Source: Coprinellus micaceus (lineage: Eukaryota; Basidiomycota; Agaricomycetes; Agaricales; Psathyrellaceae). Taken from it: a stretch of 64,000 nt of DNA. Position 1 is the stretch's first letter, and the number at the start of each line of letters is the position of its first letter. A model generated the notes under the pieces. The model did not search any database. It was not told where the DNA came from and saw nothing but the letters and a program-made list of their open reading frames with translations. Both the position numbers and the translations under genes were made by a program. Shown in pieces: positions 12,925 through 25,277 of this stretch. The DNA is taken from NCBI GenBank assembly GCA_951394405.1, contig OX596334.1, forward strand, positions 4,774,001 to 4,838,000. Direction: 5' to 3'.

Positions 12925-14083
12925 CACTATGAACTTCCCTGCCAGCGAATTTCACTGGTCGGTTTCCACTTAAACTCGGCGGGAATGATACCAGTGAACA
13001 TCAGTGGGGCTCAACGGCAATGCCACTGAATTCCATTGGTGTACCTACCGGTGAAAGTCAGTGGGGTTTTTTCCGTTTTCAGTGGCACGTAAATTACCAG
13101 TGGTATCCAGTGGTATCCAGTGGCACCCGACGAATCCCACCGAAATACACCGGCAGGAACCCAGTGCCAGAGGGAATTTCATCCTTAGGGGCTTTTGCAC
13201 TGTTGGATACAGCGGGAGAAATGCGATTCACATGAAAGCTTGGTTTGATTCAGGATGTCTACGGTACAATGATATGTATCTTAAAAGCAAGTGGGGACGC
13301 GATATGGGAAGCGAGAGTTGAAAAAGGGTGCGGGAAAAGAACTGCCCAAGTATCGAAAGAATTGGGCCCACCATGAACCGGTTCAGCGCGGAAACGAATG
13401 GTTCGTTGGGCGTCTAAATTCGGATCCAGACCTAGGGAGTTCTTGATCGGCCGTCTTGGAATAGATGAGGGGAGAGAGACTCGGCCTGTTAGTCTCAGCT
13501 TAATATCTCCTATAAGCCGTGGCACACTCACGTCTATCGTTGCTCCATCCCCATAGCTTCGAAGTGGCGACCAACGAGCGTCGCCATCGAGCATTGGTGA
13601 AACGCTGGAATACAAGTCCGTGGCGAGATAGCTGCCTCCCTAAGTGCCAAAACGGAACACTTTATGCTCACATACATGCATTGGTCGCAGTAAATAATGG
13701 ATGAGATGCATAGGGTGTAGAGGAAGGGGAACGTGGAACGAGTTTAAGCCTCCGGGGAACGATATTCAGCCAGGCCACTTATACGCGAGGAGCCTCATTT
13801 GAGCTCCGATCCAATGGACTTGGGCGAAATTTAAGGCGCACGAACCTTTCATCTGCAGGGGGTTGTCGTCCCGACGAACCCCACTGAAAGGTAGATTCAT
13901 TGGGAGCACCCCAACCAGTTTCAGTGGCATGTCACAATGGGCCGAAGGTGAAATTCTCCTCGTCAGTGGGATGCCCAGGCTGGTAGTCAGTGGTCTCTCC
14001 TAGTCATTCGCTGGAGGTCACCGGCTCCCACTGGACGGTCCACTGAATTCCGGTGAAATCCTTTGGAAATAGGTTTCATAGTG
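12925..14083. mobile_element. Non-autonomous CACTA-like element
   Basis: The left end starts CACTATGAAC and the right end finishes TTTCATAGTG. The 34-bp ends are imperfect inverted repeats, both running into ATTTCAC[T/C]GG. The element is flanked by GTC on each side (12922-12924 and 14084-14086), matching the 3-bp target duplication of the CACTA superfamily. Both subterminal regions (to about 13170 and from about 13870) are packed with CAGTGG/CCACTG and CCGGTGAAA motifs in both orientations, like the subterminal transposase-binding repeats of CACTA elements. No transposase frame is present in its 1159 bp, so it would need help in trans. Confidence 0.65.
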
Positions 14084-16222
14084 GTCGAGCTTGGGTCGAA
14101 CCCACCCCACCATCGTCCGAGCTCTGGCCGGGGGCCTCCAAATCCAACCCATCTCGCTCGCCATGCTTCTCCTCTCCGGGAGGTGAGTGTCTTCTCGACG
14201 CGGTCTTCACCGGGCACCCTCACTTTTTCTGACCGGTTTTCCTTCGCTCTGGCACTCTGTCATTCCTTCGAAGCCGAGTACCGTGTCCGTCGTGCTCCCT
14301 CCCTTTGGTGCAGCATATCATCTCACCGTTTTCTCGGTAGGCTCCCATCGTCGACCGCTGTTTCAAGGTCTAGTCGACCTCACTGCGTACTTGGTACGCA
14401 TGACTCGAATTTGGTTGTGGACTCGGAGGGCGGGTGGTATGATAGGTACCCCTCTGTTCACTACATAACATACCAAGCTGTACGGGCACCCACTTGCAAT
14501 TTGTACAATTATATGTGTTGTATGTTCAAAACGGCGATTCGGAACGAGTGTATGGAGGTCAAATACTCGGTGGGGTTCTGCTCATTGTCGAGAACGAAAT
14601 GGACAACTGAAATACACAGTCACATCCGAAGTACCTGGGGGCGACTCCAATTCCCCCTGGGCCTGCGGACTGCTGAGGACCCTGGAAGACGTCGCACCCA
14701 GGGACCAGGTGATACTAAAACTGACGCTCCACTCCACTCGATTATAACAGGGTATCAGTTTGTTCTCCTGATCGAATGGGCGGGTAGGGTGATACTGGTT
14801 TCACAAGTGTCCGTTGTATTACGGGGGTGATAGCGCCCCGACCATTGCTCTACAGTGAATGGAGCCAACTCTGCATCGTATCGAGGCTCGGGTAGGTTAA
14901 ACATACTGAAACTCGGGTGGAATATAATATTCAGAAGTCCGTTGGGGGTCACAAGTCCAAGAACAGAGGTGGTAGTCGTAAGTATTGAGCCAGTACGATG
15001 AACATGGATTGCGGGGGGAACTTGCATGTAGGGTAAATTGGTTAACGAAAGCGAGTCGGAGGAGAGAGACTACGTAATTAACGGCGATATCTGAGAGTAC
15101 CTGTGTAGCTATGCAGGGACAATGCGGTGCAGAAAACGGGAACGTGCAAAACGAAGGGCATGTCGTGAATGGGCGAACGGGCGGCGATCGATGGGAACGA
15201 GAGGATTGAGTCAGGGAAGACTCGGAAGCGTGACGGTAATACTGAATGGGGGGGATCATGGAAGGCAGAACGGCGGGGAAAGAAACGGGGATATCGCCCA
15301 GGGGAGGAGGGACCGAACGAATGGATGCATAACAAGGGAATAAATTCAACACATGTATGGGAGAAGCGTCCGTAATCGGATATAAAACACGGCGAAGGAA
15401 CTAGGACAGGAAAGGAAGAAACGGATAGAAGGTCGAAGGTCGAAGATCGAAATGCACACCTGTATTCCTGGGGGCGAGAGGAATTGCCCGGAAGGCGGGG
15501 TAAAGAAGCCTGGGTCTTGGGGATCGAGACCGCCGACCCAGTGATAGATAGGTAAGTAGATGTCGAGGCATAACGACGGTTCGCTGGGACGATGATGGAG
15601 AAACGTCGGTGGGGAGAGGAATTTCACCGGAGTCGAGGAATGAGAGAAGCTCGGCTTGGACAACTTGTCTGGGGATTACAAGGTTTCGACGAAAGAAGGG
15701 GCCCCGATGTGTGAAAAAACAATTGTCAGTGATAATGCCGAATGGGACAGATGGGGTAAATTGGATATTCGAAGCGGATATGCTGGAGGAACGAGGGAGA
15801 GAGGGAGGGAGGCGAGGACCGATGGATGTGAGAGGAGTAGGTGAAGGCGGAACTCCGGGAAGCTGGCTGCCGTGCGGGAGGCCATAAGGGTATGAGGCGG
15901 CGACGACAGCTCGGGCGCCAGAGGGACGATCCAGGACACCCAACAGGATACACTCCACCCGACGCCTCGCTCCTGGCTTGCATCATTGCAGGGGCTCGCA
16001 GGACGGCTGCAGTGGCGACGGATCATGTCATCCCCGAACGTGGTTGATAAACGCTTTGGTCTGGGCCACTATCATAGGACGGCTGCAGATATTCGTGATG
16101 GTGGGGAGAGATACGGATAGGGGTCAGAGTTGAAGGGGCGGTGTCGAAGATCGAATGTAGGGAGACGACAGGATGGGGAGGTAGGGTAGTTCGCCAGAAA
16201 GGAGCGCAGGGGGTGCGGTTAA
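14084..16222. other. Gene-free stretch and probable 3' region of the zinc-cluster gene
   Basis: Long open frames occur on both strands (for example 14063-14830 plus and 15401-15958 minus) but contain no recognisable motif. The minus strand is pyrimidine-rich, which makes open frames likely by chance. The part near 16200 should be the 3' untranslated region of the minus-strand regulator. Confidence 0.4.
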
Positions 16223-17976
16223 TTAGCGGCCACGACCCTGCATCCGATCCCTGTCGTCCATCCTCCTGGTGGAGCTGTCACTCGCCCGACGAGAAGAGGA
16301 TGCGGTGCCGAGTTGGAAGGAGGATGTGGTAGAGGGTGCAGAAGTCGGAACCGACGAGCCATGCCCGTCCATATACATCTCCGGGAGCGAAGAAGACTGC
16401 GCGAGGCTCGACGAGCTGGAATCGCCCTTGAGACTAGCCTCATGGGCGTATGGGGAGTAAGGGATGCTGGGCCTTCGAGAAGAAGAGGACGTTGTTCGTG
16501 GCGCAGACGCTCGCCCAGCATGAGCGTCTGCGCGTGGAAGTTTTTTGACTGGGACATCAGCGACTCTGAGAGCCCGTACCCTGAACTCGAGGTCGAGGGC
16601 CCTGTGATAGATGTGAGCGACAGTGGCGAGTGCCTTGCACCTCCATTCCCTCCGCCACTACTGCTGCTACTTCCCGCACCGCCCAGCAAACTGGTGGAGA
16701 TTGCACCCCCGGCGCTGGTGGCGCCCCCTCCTCCCGAGGCACTCGGAGATTTGTGATCAGAGGCTATCCGGCTGCTGCTACCAGAAGAGCGTGATTGAGA
16801 GCCTGAAGAACCTGGCTGCATAGTCGAGACGATGGGCGAAGCCCCGGCCCCGCTCCCAGAAGCATGATGCCGTGGCGATTGGCTTTCTTCTGGCCTCGCG
16901 CTATAGCGATGCAGAGAGGGTGACGTTGAGTCGAGGTGATGCGGAGGGTACGTGCTCGGTGGCGCCATAATTGAAGAGTACATGCTGGTCTGATAGGGTT
17001 GTTGCCCAGATTCCGGGACCCCGGGTGTTCCGACGAGGGTGGGGTTCGAGCTCGACATCGGATAATAGGGGATGGACCCAATGGGTGGGGCCGCGGAGCC
17101 GGATGCTTGTGGGAGGAGGCGGTGGACGATCATCCAGAGTTCATCGCACCGGGCCTTCAGCTCCTCGTATTCTGCACGCGTCACGTACTTGTCGCTGAGA
17201 TGAAGGGCGTCAACGGACGACGACGAATGGTTTCTCCGCGTCAAAGGTAAACTTACGGTTGTTCGAAGACCGCCCATTTACATTTAGCCTGTTCTCCTCG
17301 GCGAGAGCATGGTGCACACGGCTGATTCCTGTGTAGGTTGTGAGCACGCGCGACCTCAGGAACAGACGGAGGCGAGGCACGTACCGATCGCATTTGATCT
17401 TCCGCCGTTTACACTCTGGCCGGGACGCCCAGTGATGTCGGAGAGTACACCCAACGAAGGGCGGGCATGAGTGGAGCAACCGTGGCGCGACGTTGAGCGA
17501 CGTTAGGGCATTTACGGAGGATAGGAGGGAAATAGAATGAAATCAACGACGCGTCCTGACAAGGCTAGAAAGCTAGTAACCTTACCCGTACAACTCAGAG
17601 CCTGTCTTCGACGCTTCTTCTTTGGCGGACCGAGATCATCCTCGTCCTGGGATTCGACACCGCCATAATACTCCGGCTCTCGCAGTGTCGGTTGAGGGGG
17701 AGGGTGTTGCTGGGGATTCATGATGCCGTCCATCGCTCCGCCGGACGACGTTGAAGGCCCTGAGCCAGGAGGGGGTTGGGCGTAGGGGTATCCCCCGGAG
17801 GGATCATGAACCGGTGGTGGATGTGGTTGGGGAATGAGGGCTTGAATGTGTCGGATCGAAGGAAGGGTATGAGAGGGGTTGGGGGTTCCGCTGGGCATGT
17901 CGGAGTGGGATGCGGGCACGCGACGTCGACGGGGGGATCCTTCAGGACTAGAACTTGCGAAAGGGGCCAGTTGCAT
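16223..17976 (-). CDS. Zn(II)2Cys6 zinc-cluster transcription factor
   Basis: Nuclear DNA-binding regulator. Exon 1 (17976-17586) is a Pro/Ser-rich N-terminus ending in a KKKRRR basic stretch and ALSCT. Exon 2 (17415-17385) adds ECKRRKIKCD. Exon 3 (17328-17257) adds RNQPCAPCSRRGEQAKCKW. Together these give the six-cysteine cluster C-x2-C-x6-C-x5-C-x2-C-x6-C at about residues 128-151. Exon 4 starts at 17194 with a charged dimerisation-like segment (EYEELKARCDELW) followed by a long Ser/Gly-rich region. The end needs care: the exon 4 frame stays open to 16219, but from about 16530 downward another frame gives a coherent Ser-rich tail ending MQGRGR and TAA at 16225-16223. A small intron or a frameshift at 16530-16670 is implied. 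No target is predicted. Confidence 0.82.
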
Positions 17977-20900
17977 GCCGTTAACGGCGAGGCGGAAGCA
18001 GAGGAGGAGCTATGAGGGTGGAAACCGCCGACGCGCATGAGAGAGGGGCATGAGTCAAACCGAGACAAGGAAGAAACCCAGGCTGGTCTTATGGGCGATT
18101 CATATGCAGGACCGAGACATCTTGTGGTTCGTCGACCAATAACAAGGCACGAATGGTCAAAGAAGGACTAACCGGTTTCAGTGGCAAGCGCGCTAATATT
18201 TCCGGCACGAAAGGATCGTTAGAATGCGTCCGAAATAGTAACCGTACGTATTTCCGATCTGAACCCAGAACCCCGGTGATACAGCGCATCTGACGGTCGG
18301 ACTAAATTCACTGGCACCTGGTCTCTTGATCGATTGTCGAGTGAGGTCAGGCCAGGTCCCGTCGTCCCAAGTTCTCCTTCCACCAATGTACACCAATGGT
18401 TTTGGCAGTCGGGTACCCCACGGTCGATGATAGTTCGGTTCCTAAATAGCCGAGGAGGGTGGATAGAAATAGGCATATACTCAACCCAGTTGTGCTGCGC
18501 CCGATTCAAGTGGAACCCGCAATCTCGAGGTCCCCGGGGCGCGGAGTTGATCTTCTCACTAGACCCGCAGATACCATTAGGCTCCATCCATTCAACGCAG
18601 CCTACTGAAGTAGCCTCCGTTTATTCCAATTCGGCAGACTAAAACCTTGGGTTAGAAGCCAAACATCACCTGCCAGAGCGAAGTGCAGCCTGAGATCCTC
18701 GGGATCTTACCCGCCAAGTCTCCCGACCACCCTGAGGGTCCAGTATCGCCTTGATACCCTGGATGTCTCAAGTCAAGAAGACCGTTAAAGATCACGACGC
18801 AGTCAAACTCCCGAAATTTAGCCCAGCGCTGCCCAGAATGGGTTACCTGTTCGACTTCTGCGCGCATGGCCAGGAAGAACCAAATCAAGTTGTGTTGAAA
18901 TTCATCCCCAAATCCCCGAAGCGTTTCGGTGGGCCGTCATCCTAGTTATGATTCTAGTCATGGAGCAGGGAACCGCAATCACCGTCAGTCGCTGGTATGA
19001 GCCGTCCAGAGTGCTTCTTCTCCGCCTCTCGGATCCTGTCCACGTCGCAGCAGTTGTCAATTGAATAAACATGCGGCCACAATCCCGAAATGGAGCCTGC
19101 AACCAGACATTGAAGCAACCAGTCAGAAGAGCAACACTAGGAGGTCCAGGGGGCAGCGGTGTCCAGGAGAACACCCAATCGGGCATCGGCAAAGGGGTCC
19201 AGACGCAGAGAGTATAATTCGACCAGTAAACGGGTCATCTGCAGCGGTTTCATCCAGGGAGTTGGTCCATAGTGGGTGCAATAGGTTATCCGAGAATACG
19301 TCATGAACAGTCAGGCGCCCAACATGTCTTACCCCAACAAGGCGAGACTGGTTACGAAACGCGGCCAATACAGAATCGCAGGGATCTCTCCGCGATCTTG
19401 GACATTCGATTTTGGCCATGTCCGTTCAGACATCCGATGTCATGATTCCCTTTGAACTTTCCTTCTTCGTCGAACGGGGTGGAGGGTGTCGCTATTGCGG
19501 GACACTGGACAGCTTCAACGGTGCAGCCAGGTCGACACGAGGCGCAAAACGCCGTCCAGCTTGAGCAGAGGGTTCGCATTCAAATGGGAGACAAGGCCCC
19601 GGCAGGTGGGCAGAGATAGATCCATTGGCGACGGGCACTACAGAGACATGAGGGACTAGTACGGCAACGACGAGGAGGAGAAATTTGTTTCTAGCTCTGA
19701 TTAACCACGATATCAGTGGAATGAGCGATTCACGGTATGCCCAGAGCCAGAAAGCTTATGCATTTGTCTACGCGCCGACCAAGGACGCACCCAAAATTGA
19801 ATTGAGGGCTCGCACAGAACGGACGGCAAGATGACTGTAAAGAAGAAAGAAAATGTTTGAACTCCGCTCGAAGCTTTATCTCCGCATGTCGTGGTCCGTG
19901 CGCGAAAGGACGGAGTATATAAAAGGCGTAATCTCGTGCTCCCGCTTTTCCAATGAAAGTTCACCTCACTATATTTGGGTTTTCTCCTTCAATTATACAA
20001 CGGGAGACAGCTTGAAGAAATGTGAGGGAGAGCCACTCCTCTCTCCCAAGATCGCACTCACAAGTCTCGAGGTGAAAAGCGGCCCGTAAGGGAGGCACAT
20101 ACACTTTGTAGTGTTTCCTTGACTAGTGAATTCAACTTGAATTTGATCTCTTTCTAATAAACTTTCTGACCGCGAATCTTTTCCCGCTCCCACAAGAATG
20201 GAGTTCGGGCGTCGGCTCGAGTGCCCACGCACGCAACGATGAGATGTTAAGGGTTACGCCCTGCCGCCACCTAACGAACCACCAGCCATATTGCTGGCCT
20301 TTGAATTCCGTGTCCTCCCAAGGAGTACCGGGATCCCTTTCCGATAAGCGCCCGGCGTCGCACAGGGGTATTGGTCTCACGCTTTTGGCGTCATTTCCCC
20401 ACAGGTGCTCACCGGGAATCGTATCAGCGGCTGACCATCACCAATGTGGCAATCCCACAGCGTTTTGTGTGCGCAATCTCACTTGACAAGGAACGACATC
20501 AGCTTTCCAAATCCGTCAGGTTCTTTCTCTGCACCACATTTGGGTGCGAGTTTCTTCCATTCCCTTTCGCTGTCTCCACTCGATTCCCTCAGGCTGCTAT
20601 ACATAAGTAGGTAAGATGAAAATTGGTAACGCGAAAAGCCGGAGGAAAGCGAATTACACCATCCACGTTCCGGCCAACTTGGGAAATCTCAAGGGAAGAG
20701 TTCATAGTACGGTGATCTCGAGCGAAAGCTCCGAGGAGCCCATTGACACTGTGTGGGCCTGGAACCTCACAGTTTTGCTCAATTGACTGACAATTGACTG
20801 TCGACACTGGCAGGGATAATGCAATTGGGCAACCCGGTTACCGCGCTGTAACCCGGGTTGCCGTAACATTTGGCGTGTACAATGTTTGTGCAAGCTTGGT

Positions 20901-23900
20901 TGTTTCCCCGTGCCATCACCGGGATTTCGGCGATGGCGGGACTTGGGCGGGAGTGAGCAGTAGGTGATGGCAGCGCCCTGGCGAGCAACGACGATGCTAG
21001 AGGCCAGTATTCGACGACTACGGGGAAGAATAATATTAATAGCATGAGGCCTAATCTTCTCTCTCGACTTGGTGACGAGTATCACGCATCACGCGCAAAA
21101 ACAATGGGGATAAGGACATCTCCTGCTCATTCCCGCCTCACGCATTCATCCTGGGTTCAGACGCCCTTCATGCGTACGGATTAGAATTAAAAATGTACTA
21201 ACATCGAATAATGCTCCTAGAATACATTTTCTACTACTGAAATAAACCCCGCGCACACCAATCTCAGCTTCAACAACACAAGGCGGGATGTGGAGGTTCC
21301 GCCGAGCGCGCTCTTTCCTTCTAAGGCCTTGAGCGCTTTCTCACCCGGACTTGAGGTCCGCCGCCATCACCGGACTTGCAACCAGGTTGGCAAATAACAA
21401 AAGACAAACCGGGTTGCCCAATTGCATTATCCCACTGGCAGCCTGCAACGCGCACGGCAACGCCGACACGACCACATACGTCAGGCCTGAGGAGCCAGCG
21501 TCGCAACTGCGAGTCGGGATGAAGAGCCGCGATTGATTCGAACTCGGCTTGAGGTGCGAGTCGGACGGGGTTAAAAAGTAATCAATTGGTCTCCAGGTAC
21601 GCTCAGCGATATGAACGTCGGGTTTGGAAGGTAGAATTCGAGGCTCAACCAAGGATGGGTAGGCGATGCAAGCCACCAACCATGTGGGATCCAATTCAAA
21701 TATTATCTTAAACGCGGTGATTCTTTGAATGGGCAAATTAGTCCCATCTCGGAAACTCAAAAGGAATGTGTGCTTGGTCGGTTCCATGGGTGTGGACCTT
21801 CCGAGATGCGGTGCACCTGAGGGCGTTCGTCGCAAGGGGATGGTTGGCCCCGATTGTTGAACTTGTCAGCAACCCGCCGGGAGATGTCTGAAGTCGTGCA
21901 GTAAGTAACGGCGCTCAGGGCACTATCTGAGTACGAGATACGCCAGGGTGTCTCCCGGTGAAGTGCCCTTTTCGAACTTTACCCGGGTTGGCACTTCCTG
22001 GAGAGTACGATTTACCGTGGTCGGAGTTGGGACTGGCTCAATGGACGGGATGGCGTACAAAATACCTATTCGGTCAAGCTTCGAATCGTGTCTAGACTGT
22101 GCGCCTGCCGTCTTCGTACCTTCAACCATATAGGAGACCCTTCCCCTGGCGGTGGCCATCATCTGCTCTGCTACCCACCCAAAACCGGTCCAAATTTTCA
22201 GCTAGCCCTCTGAACATCTCATATGCTCCAATCCCTTACACACTCATGTAACCAAATTCGCCACCCAGGTCGGGTCAGCCGCTCGCCCGTCTCCGGCTGC
22301 TTCGGTAACTCGAGCTGCAATGCACCAGCTCGTTCACACCGATATCCTGATTTTGGTGACCTCATGTAGGGCCTTAACGCCACAACGTACAGCAGAAAGT
22401 GTTGACGTCTCTACCACGAGGCTTATGCGTGGCCCAGTCTTCTCGGGACCTACACACAACGTGTTCACCAGAACCCCTCACGCGAGCGCATCGCCTTGTA
22501 GGAAGGATCGGACCCCGCGTTCGGATGGAGTTCGTGAACTCACTGCGAGCGGTCAAGTGGTCAAGAACGATGTGTTTCGATCTGCGGGCGGTCGGTGAGT
22601 AGCTTCCCGTCGACTCGATACAGATATGATTGTATTGGATTATGCGGCTGTTTGGAGCTTCAATGGCTCGCAGGTCCTTCTCCGTGATAACACCTGAGCC
22701 CTGTTCCGGTAGGTATCACCGCACGACTGGCTCAATGATGTTGCGAAACCGGTGCCACTTGCCCCGTGAGCAAGGCAAAATGGGGACATCCCGGCGCTTT
22801 GAGTTTAGATATTCTTCCCTGTCACGTAAATTGCGTAGGTTCTCCCGAGACCTGGAACCGCTATCATTGAGGAACCTAGATTCCGAACCCTCAGACTCGC
22901 TTAGCTCACTGGTTGGAGTCTACCTGGGGCTGGAGAACGGTAATCAATGTAATCGCCCTGGCGCTTTGCTTTACGCAGTTGAACATTGACGAGCATCATC
23001 CTCGTGTCCACGGCACCGTCCCCATACTGCGGATAGTCGTGGCCTGCTGACTCCAGGAAGTCACATATGGCAATTAATATACCTAAATCCAGGTTCTGAA
23101 TACAGTCGACGAAGACTCGTGTATAGCCAGGAGGCTCCAACGGAATGCATCCTGGTCACGCTCTTTTATTTTGTCTTGCGTTTCGGTATGGGTGCGCCTC
23201 GGCTAGGAGGACTAGGGGTTCAAATTTGTTGCACAAGGTACCTCCTTGTCAGCGGCTCTACGACTCAGTCATTTTGGACGGATGTTCTCCACGCTGCAGT
23301 CACGGAGATACTCCCGATCGTGCGTTCGTCGTGCATACTTGACTGATAAGCGCCGTAAGGCTGCACCATATCGACGGATCCTAACGGCGATTTTAGGAGA
23401 GGCAATTCAATACCCATAGGTTTAACGGGTTAGCAGGAAATTAACATTCCTTTCTAGCTCTGTCCAGCCTAATTCGACCGATAATACGTACAGACTTCTT
23501 CCGGAGAAGCTGGAGCCACAGGCTCATGGCAAGCGCCCGTCGGACCTGTGCAAAGGTCTAGATTCTGCCCACTGTCAGGTGGTGGCCTGGACTTCGGCGT
23601 GGTATGAGGTATCTATGTTTGTATGTGCGTCAAGCCCTCATGTCTTCAGCGAGTTCGAGAATCATGTTCAGCGCCAGTAAATCCGACCGAGGTTTCTGGT
23701 GAACGATAGGATCAATTGATGTGGGCATATCGATCCCAATGCGAGTGGGAGAGGAGCGGTGTTTAGCGTGCTTCTTCGCCGTTCGCTCATACACGGGCGT
23801 GACGGATAGTCGTTGGGGGGTTTTCCGACATGTGCGCATTCCTACAGAGTCGGACATTAAGCGAAGTGAGAGGCCTCGTAAACGGATCATCGCTTGGAAC

Positions 23901-24136
23901 GGATCAGGTTAGAAGGGAGGCACCTTCAGGCATTAGACGTCTGCGGCGGATCTACGCTTCATGAGAAATAGGTTTCGGGGCGCCTGTATATGCCGAAGAT
24001 AGCCTGGCGTCAGATACGGGCTGAAACTTCAGGAGGCCTCATTGCCTTCAACCTAACCTGAATTCAGCGCACCGGGCCAATTTGGACTGTACCTTATCTA
24101 TTCTCTCCATATAGCGCCAAACTGACCTCGAAACAT
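17977..24136. other. Gene-poor stretch, no gene recognised
   Basis: Open frames are short and show no family motif. A TTTCAGTGGCA motif at about 18176, like the repeats inside the CACTA-like element, suggests decayed copies of that family. A perfect 27-bp inverted repeat pair is listed separately. The stretch is probably old transposon debris. Confidence 0.4.
20813..21433. repeat. Perfect 27-bp inverted repeat pair with small ORFs
   Basis: The plus-strand segment 20813-20839 is the exact reverse complement of 21407-21433. Each arm can encode TGLPNCIIP, in the minus-strand frame 20779-21045 and in the plus-strand frame 21351-21536. The similarity weakens outside the arms, though CAAAT/ACGGCAAC-like pieces recur. 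It may be an inverted duplication of a small gene or the ends of a decayed element. The frames are too weak to call genes. Confidence 0.5.
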
Positions 24137-24227
24137 GGGCTAATAGCGCAGTGGTAGCGCGTATGCTTTGCAAGGTTTACGAAACTAGATTTGTATAAGG
24201 TCCAGGGTTCAATCCCCTGTTAGTCCA
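24137..24227 (+). tRNA. tRNA-Ala (anticodon TGC) with an intron
   Basis: The cloverleaf can be drawn. The acceptor stem GGGCTAA pairs with TTAGTCC (one G-T). The D arm is GCGC-loop-GCGC and the T arm is CAGGG-TTCAATC-CCCTG. The anticodon stem TATGC pairs with GTATA (one G-T) once an intron of about 19 nt (AGGTTTACG...AGATT) after position 37 is removed. The anticodon TGC reads alanine GCA codons. The discriminator base is A. The intron position is the canonical eukaryotic one. Confidence 0.85.
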
Positions 24228-25169
24228 ACGTCAACTGGCCGGGTTAGAAGTTCGGCTGCTGATAGTTTTTGTTTTTGACGCGAATTTCGAAGGCCAGGAA
24301 CCAGGAGGAGATTCACCGAGATTCGGTTGCAGATTTCCCTTCCAAGTTCGAATCCTGCTGTGTGCACCATTTTTGAGCCCTTCCCCTCCTCACCCAGGTC
24401 GGACCGGAAGGGTTTGAAGCGTTCGGACACGTTCACAAATTTCAAACCCTGCGTTGACCCAGCAAAGACGGAGAAAACAAGGGCATCCCAATTACGCTGA
24501 AAGTCGACTGGCCGGTGGTTTCTTCCTATAGAAAATGCAGAAATAGGCGACTTGGGATGGTCGAAGGCGCTTGTGGATCGTGGTGGTCAATCCCGAAAAG
24601 CGCTCTCAGCCGGGTCTGAACCAAACAAGGGGTGATGCCATCACAACACCTCTTACCCAGGACCGCCACCAGTGACCGGTTGACCATCCGCCCTCGTCGT
24701 CCCAACTGTTTTATCACTCTTCCAAAGCGTCCTACTTCGCATCGTGGCCCGCCGGCGTGCATACTCTGTGTGGTTCCCCTTTTCCATCCCACAGGATGGC
24801 CAACACAGCATCCTTGGTCTCCGTCGGATATCCTCGTAGCGCTTGTTCAACAGTCACCTTGAAGCTTCTCTGCGGATCGATATTTCCGTCCGCAGCCCCC
24901 TAGTACAAGGAATCCTGATGGTCGGGAGGTCTCAGTACGAGCCAACGAACTTTGTGCTGTCCAAATTGCTGATGGTCGATGTTGTCCGCACTTTGCCCTC
25001 CTCCGGCGCTCTTTTCTCCATCCCTTGTACGTGTTAAGCTCTAGAAACGCGTCAGAGAAGCCTTTCTATGCCGAAACCAGTTCTATTTTCAGTGGGAGTT
25101 TCGTTCGACCACCTACAATTCTGATGTGCTGGCATTGGTGTTCCATCTTCACCGGCGGTTCCCTGGTGG

Positions 25170-25178
25170 TATATATAA
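25170..25178 (+). promoter_or_regulatory. Candidate TATA box of the aerolysin-like gene
   Basis: TATATATAA lies about 100 bases upstream of the ATG at 25278 and is the only strong TATA in that interval. Confidence 0.4.
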
Positions 25179-25277
25179 TCTGGCGCCCTCTCTGTTGAAT
25201 CTCCAGAGCTGGTCTCTTCCCCCGAACGATAAACAACAACAGTTGCTGGTTAACTCCCCACGTCCAAACCAAAAACC

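Noticed and set aside
12955..14060. CRISPR-like or satellite interpretation of the CAGTGG motifs
   Set aside because: Spacing and orientation are irregular, and the motifs lie between CACTA-type inverted ends, so transposon subterminal repeats explain them better.
14063..14830. 255-codon plus-strand open frame
   Set aside because: It starts inside the CACTA-like element, contains no motif, and its composition is unlike neighbouring genes.
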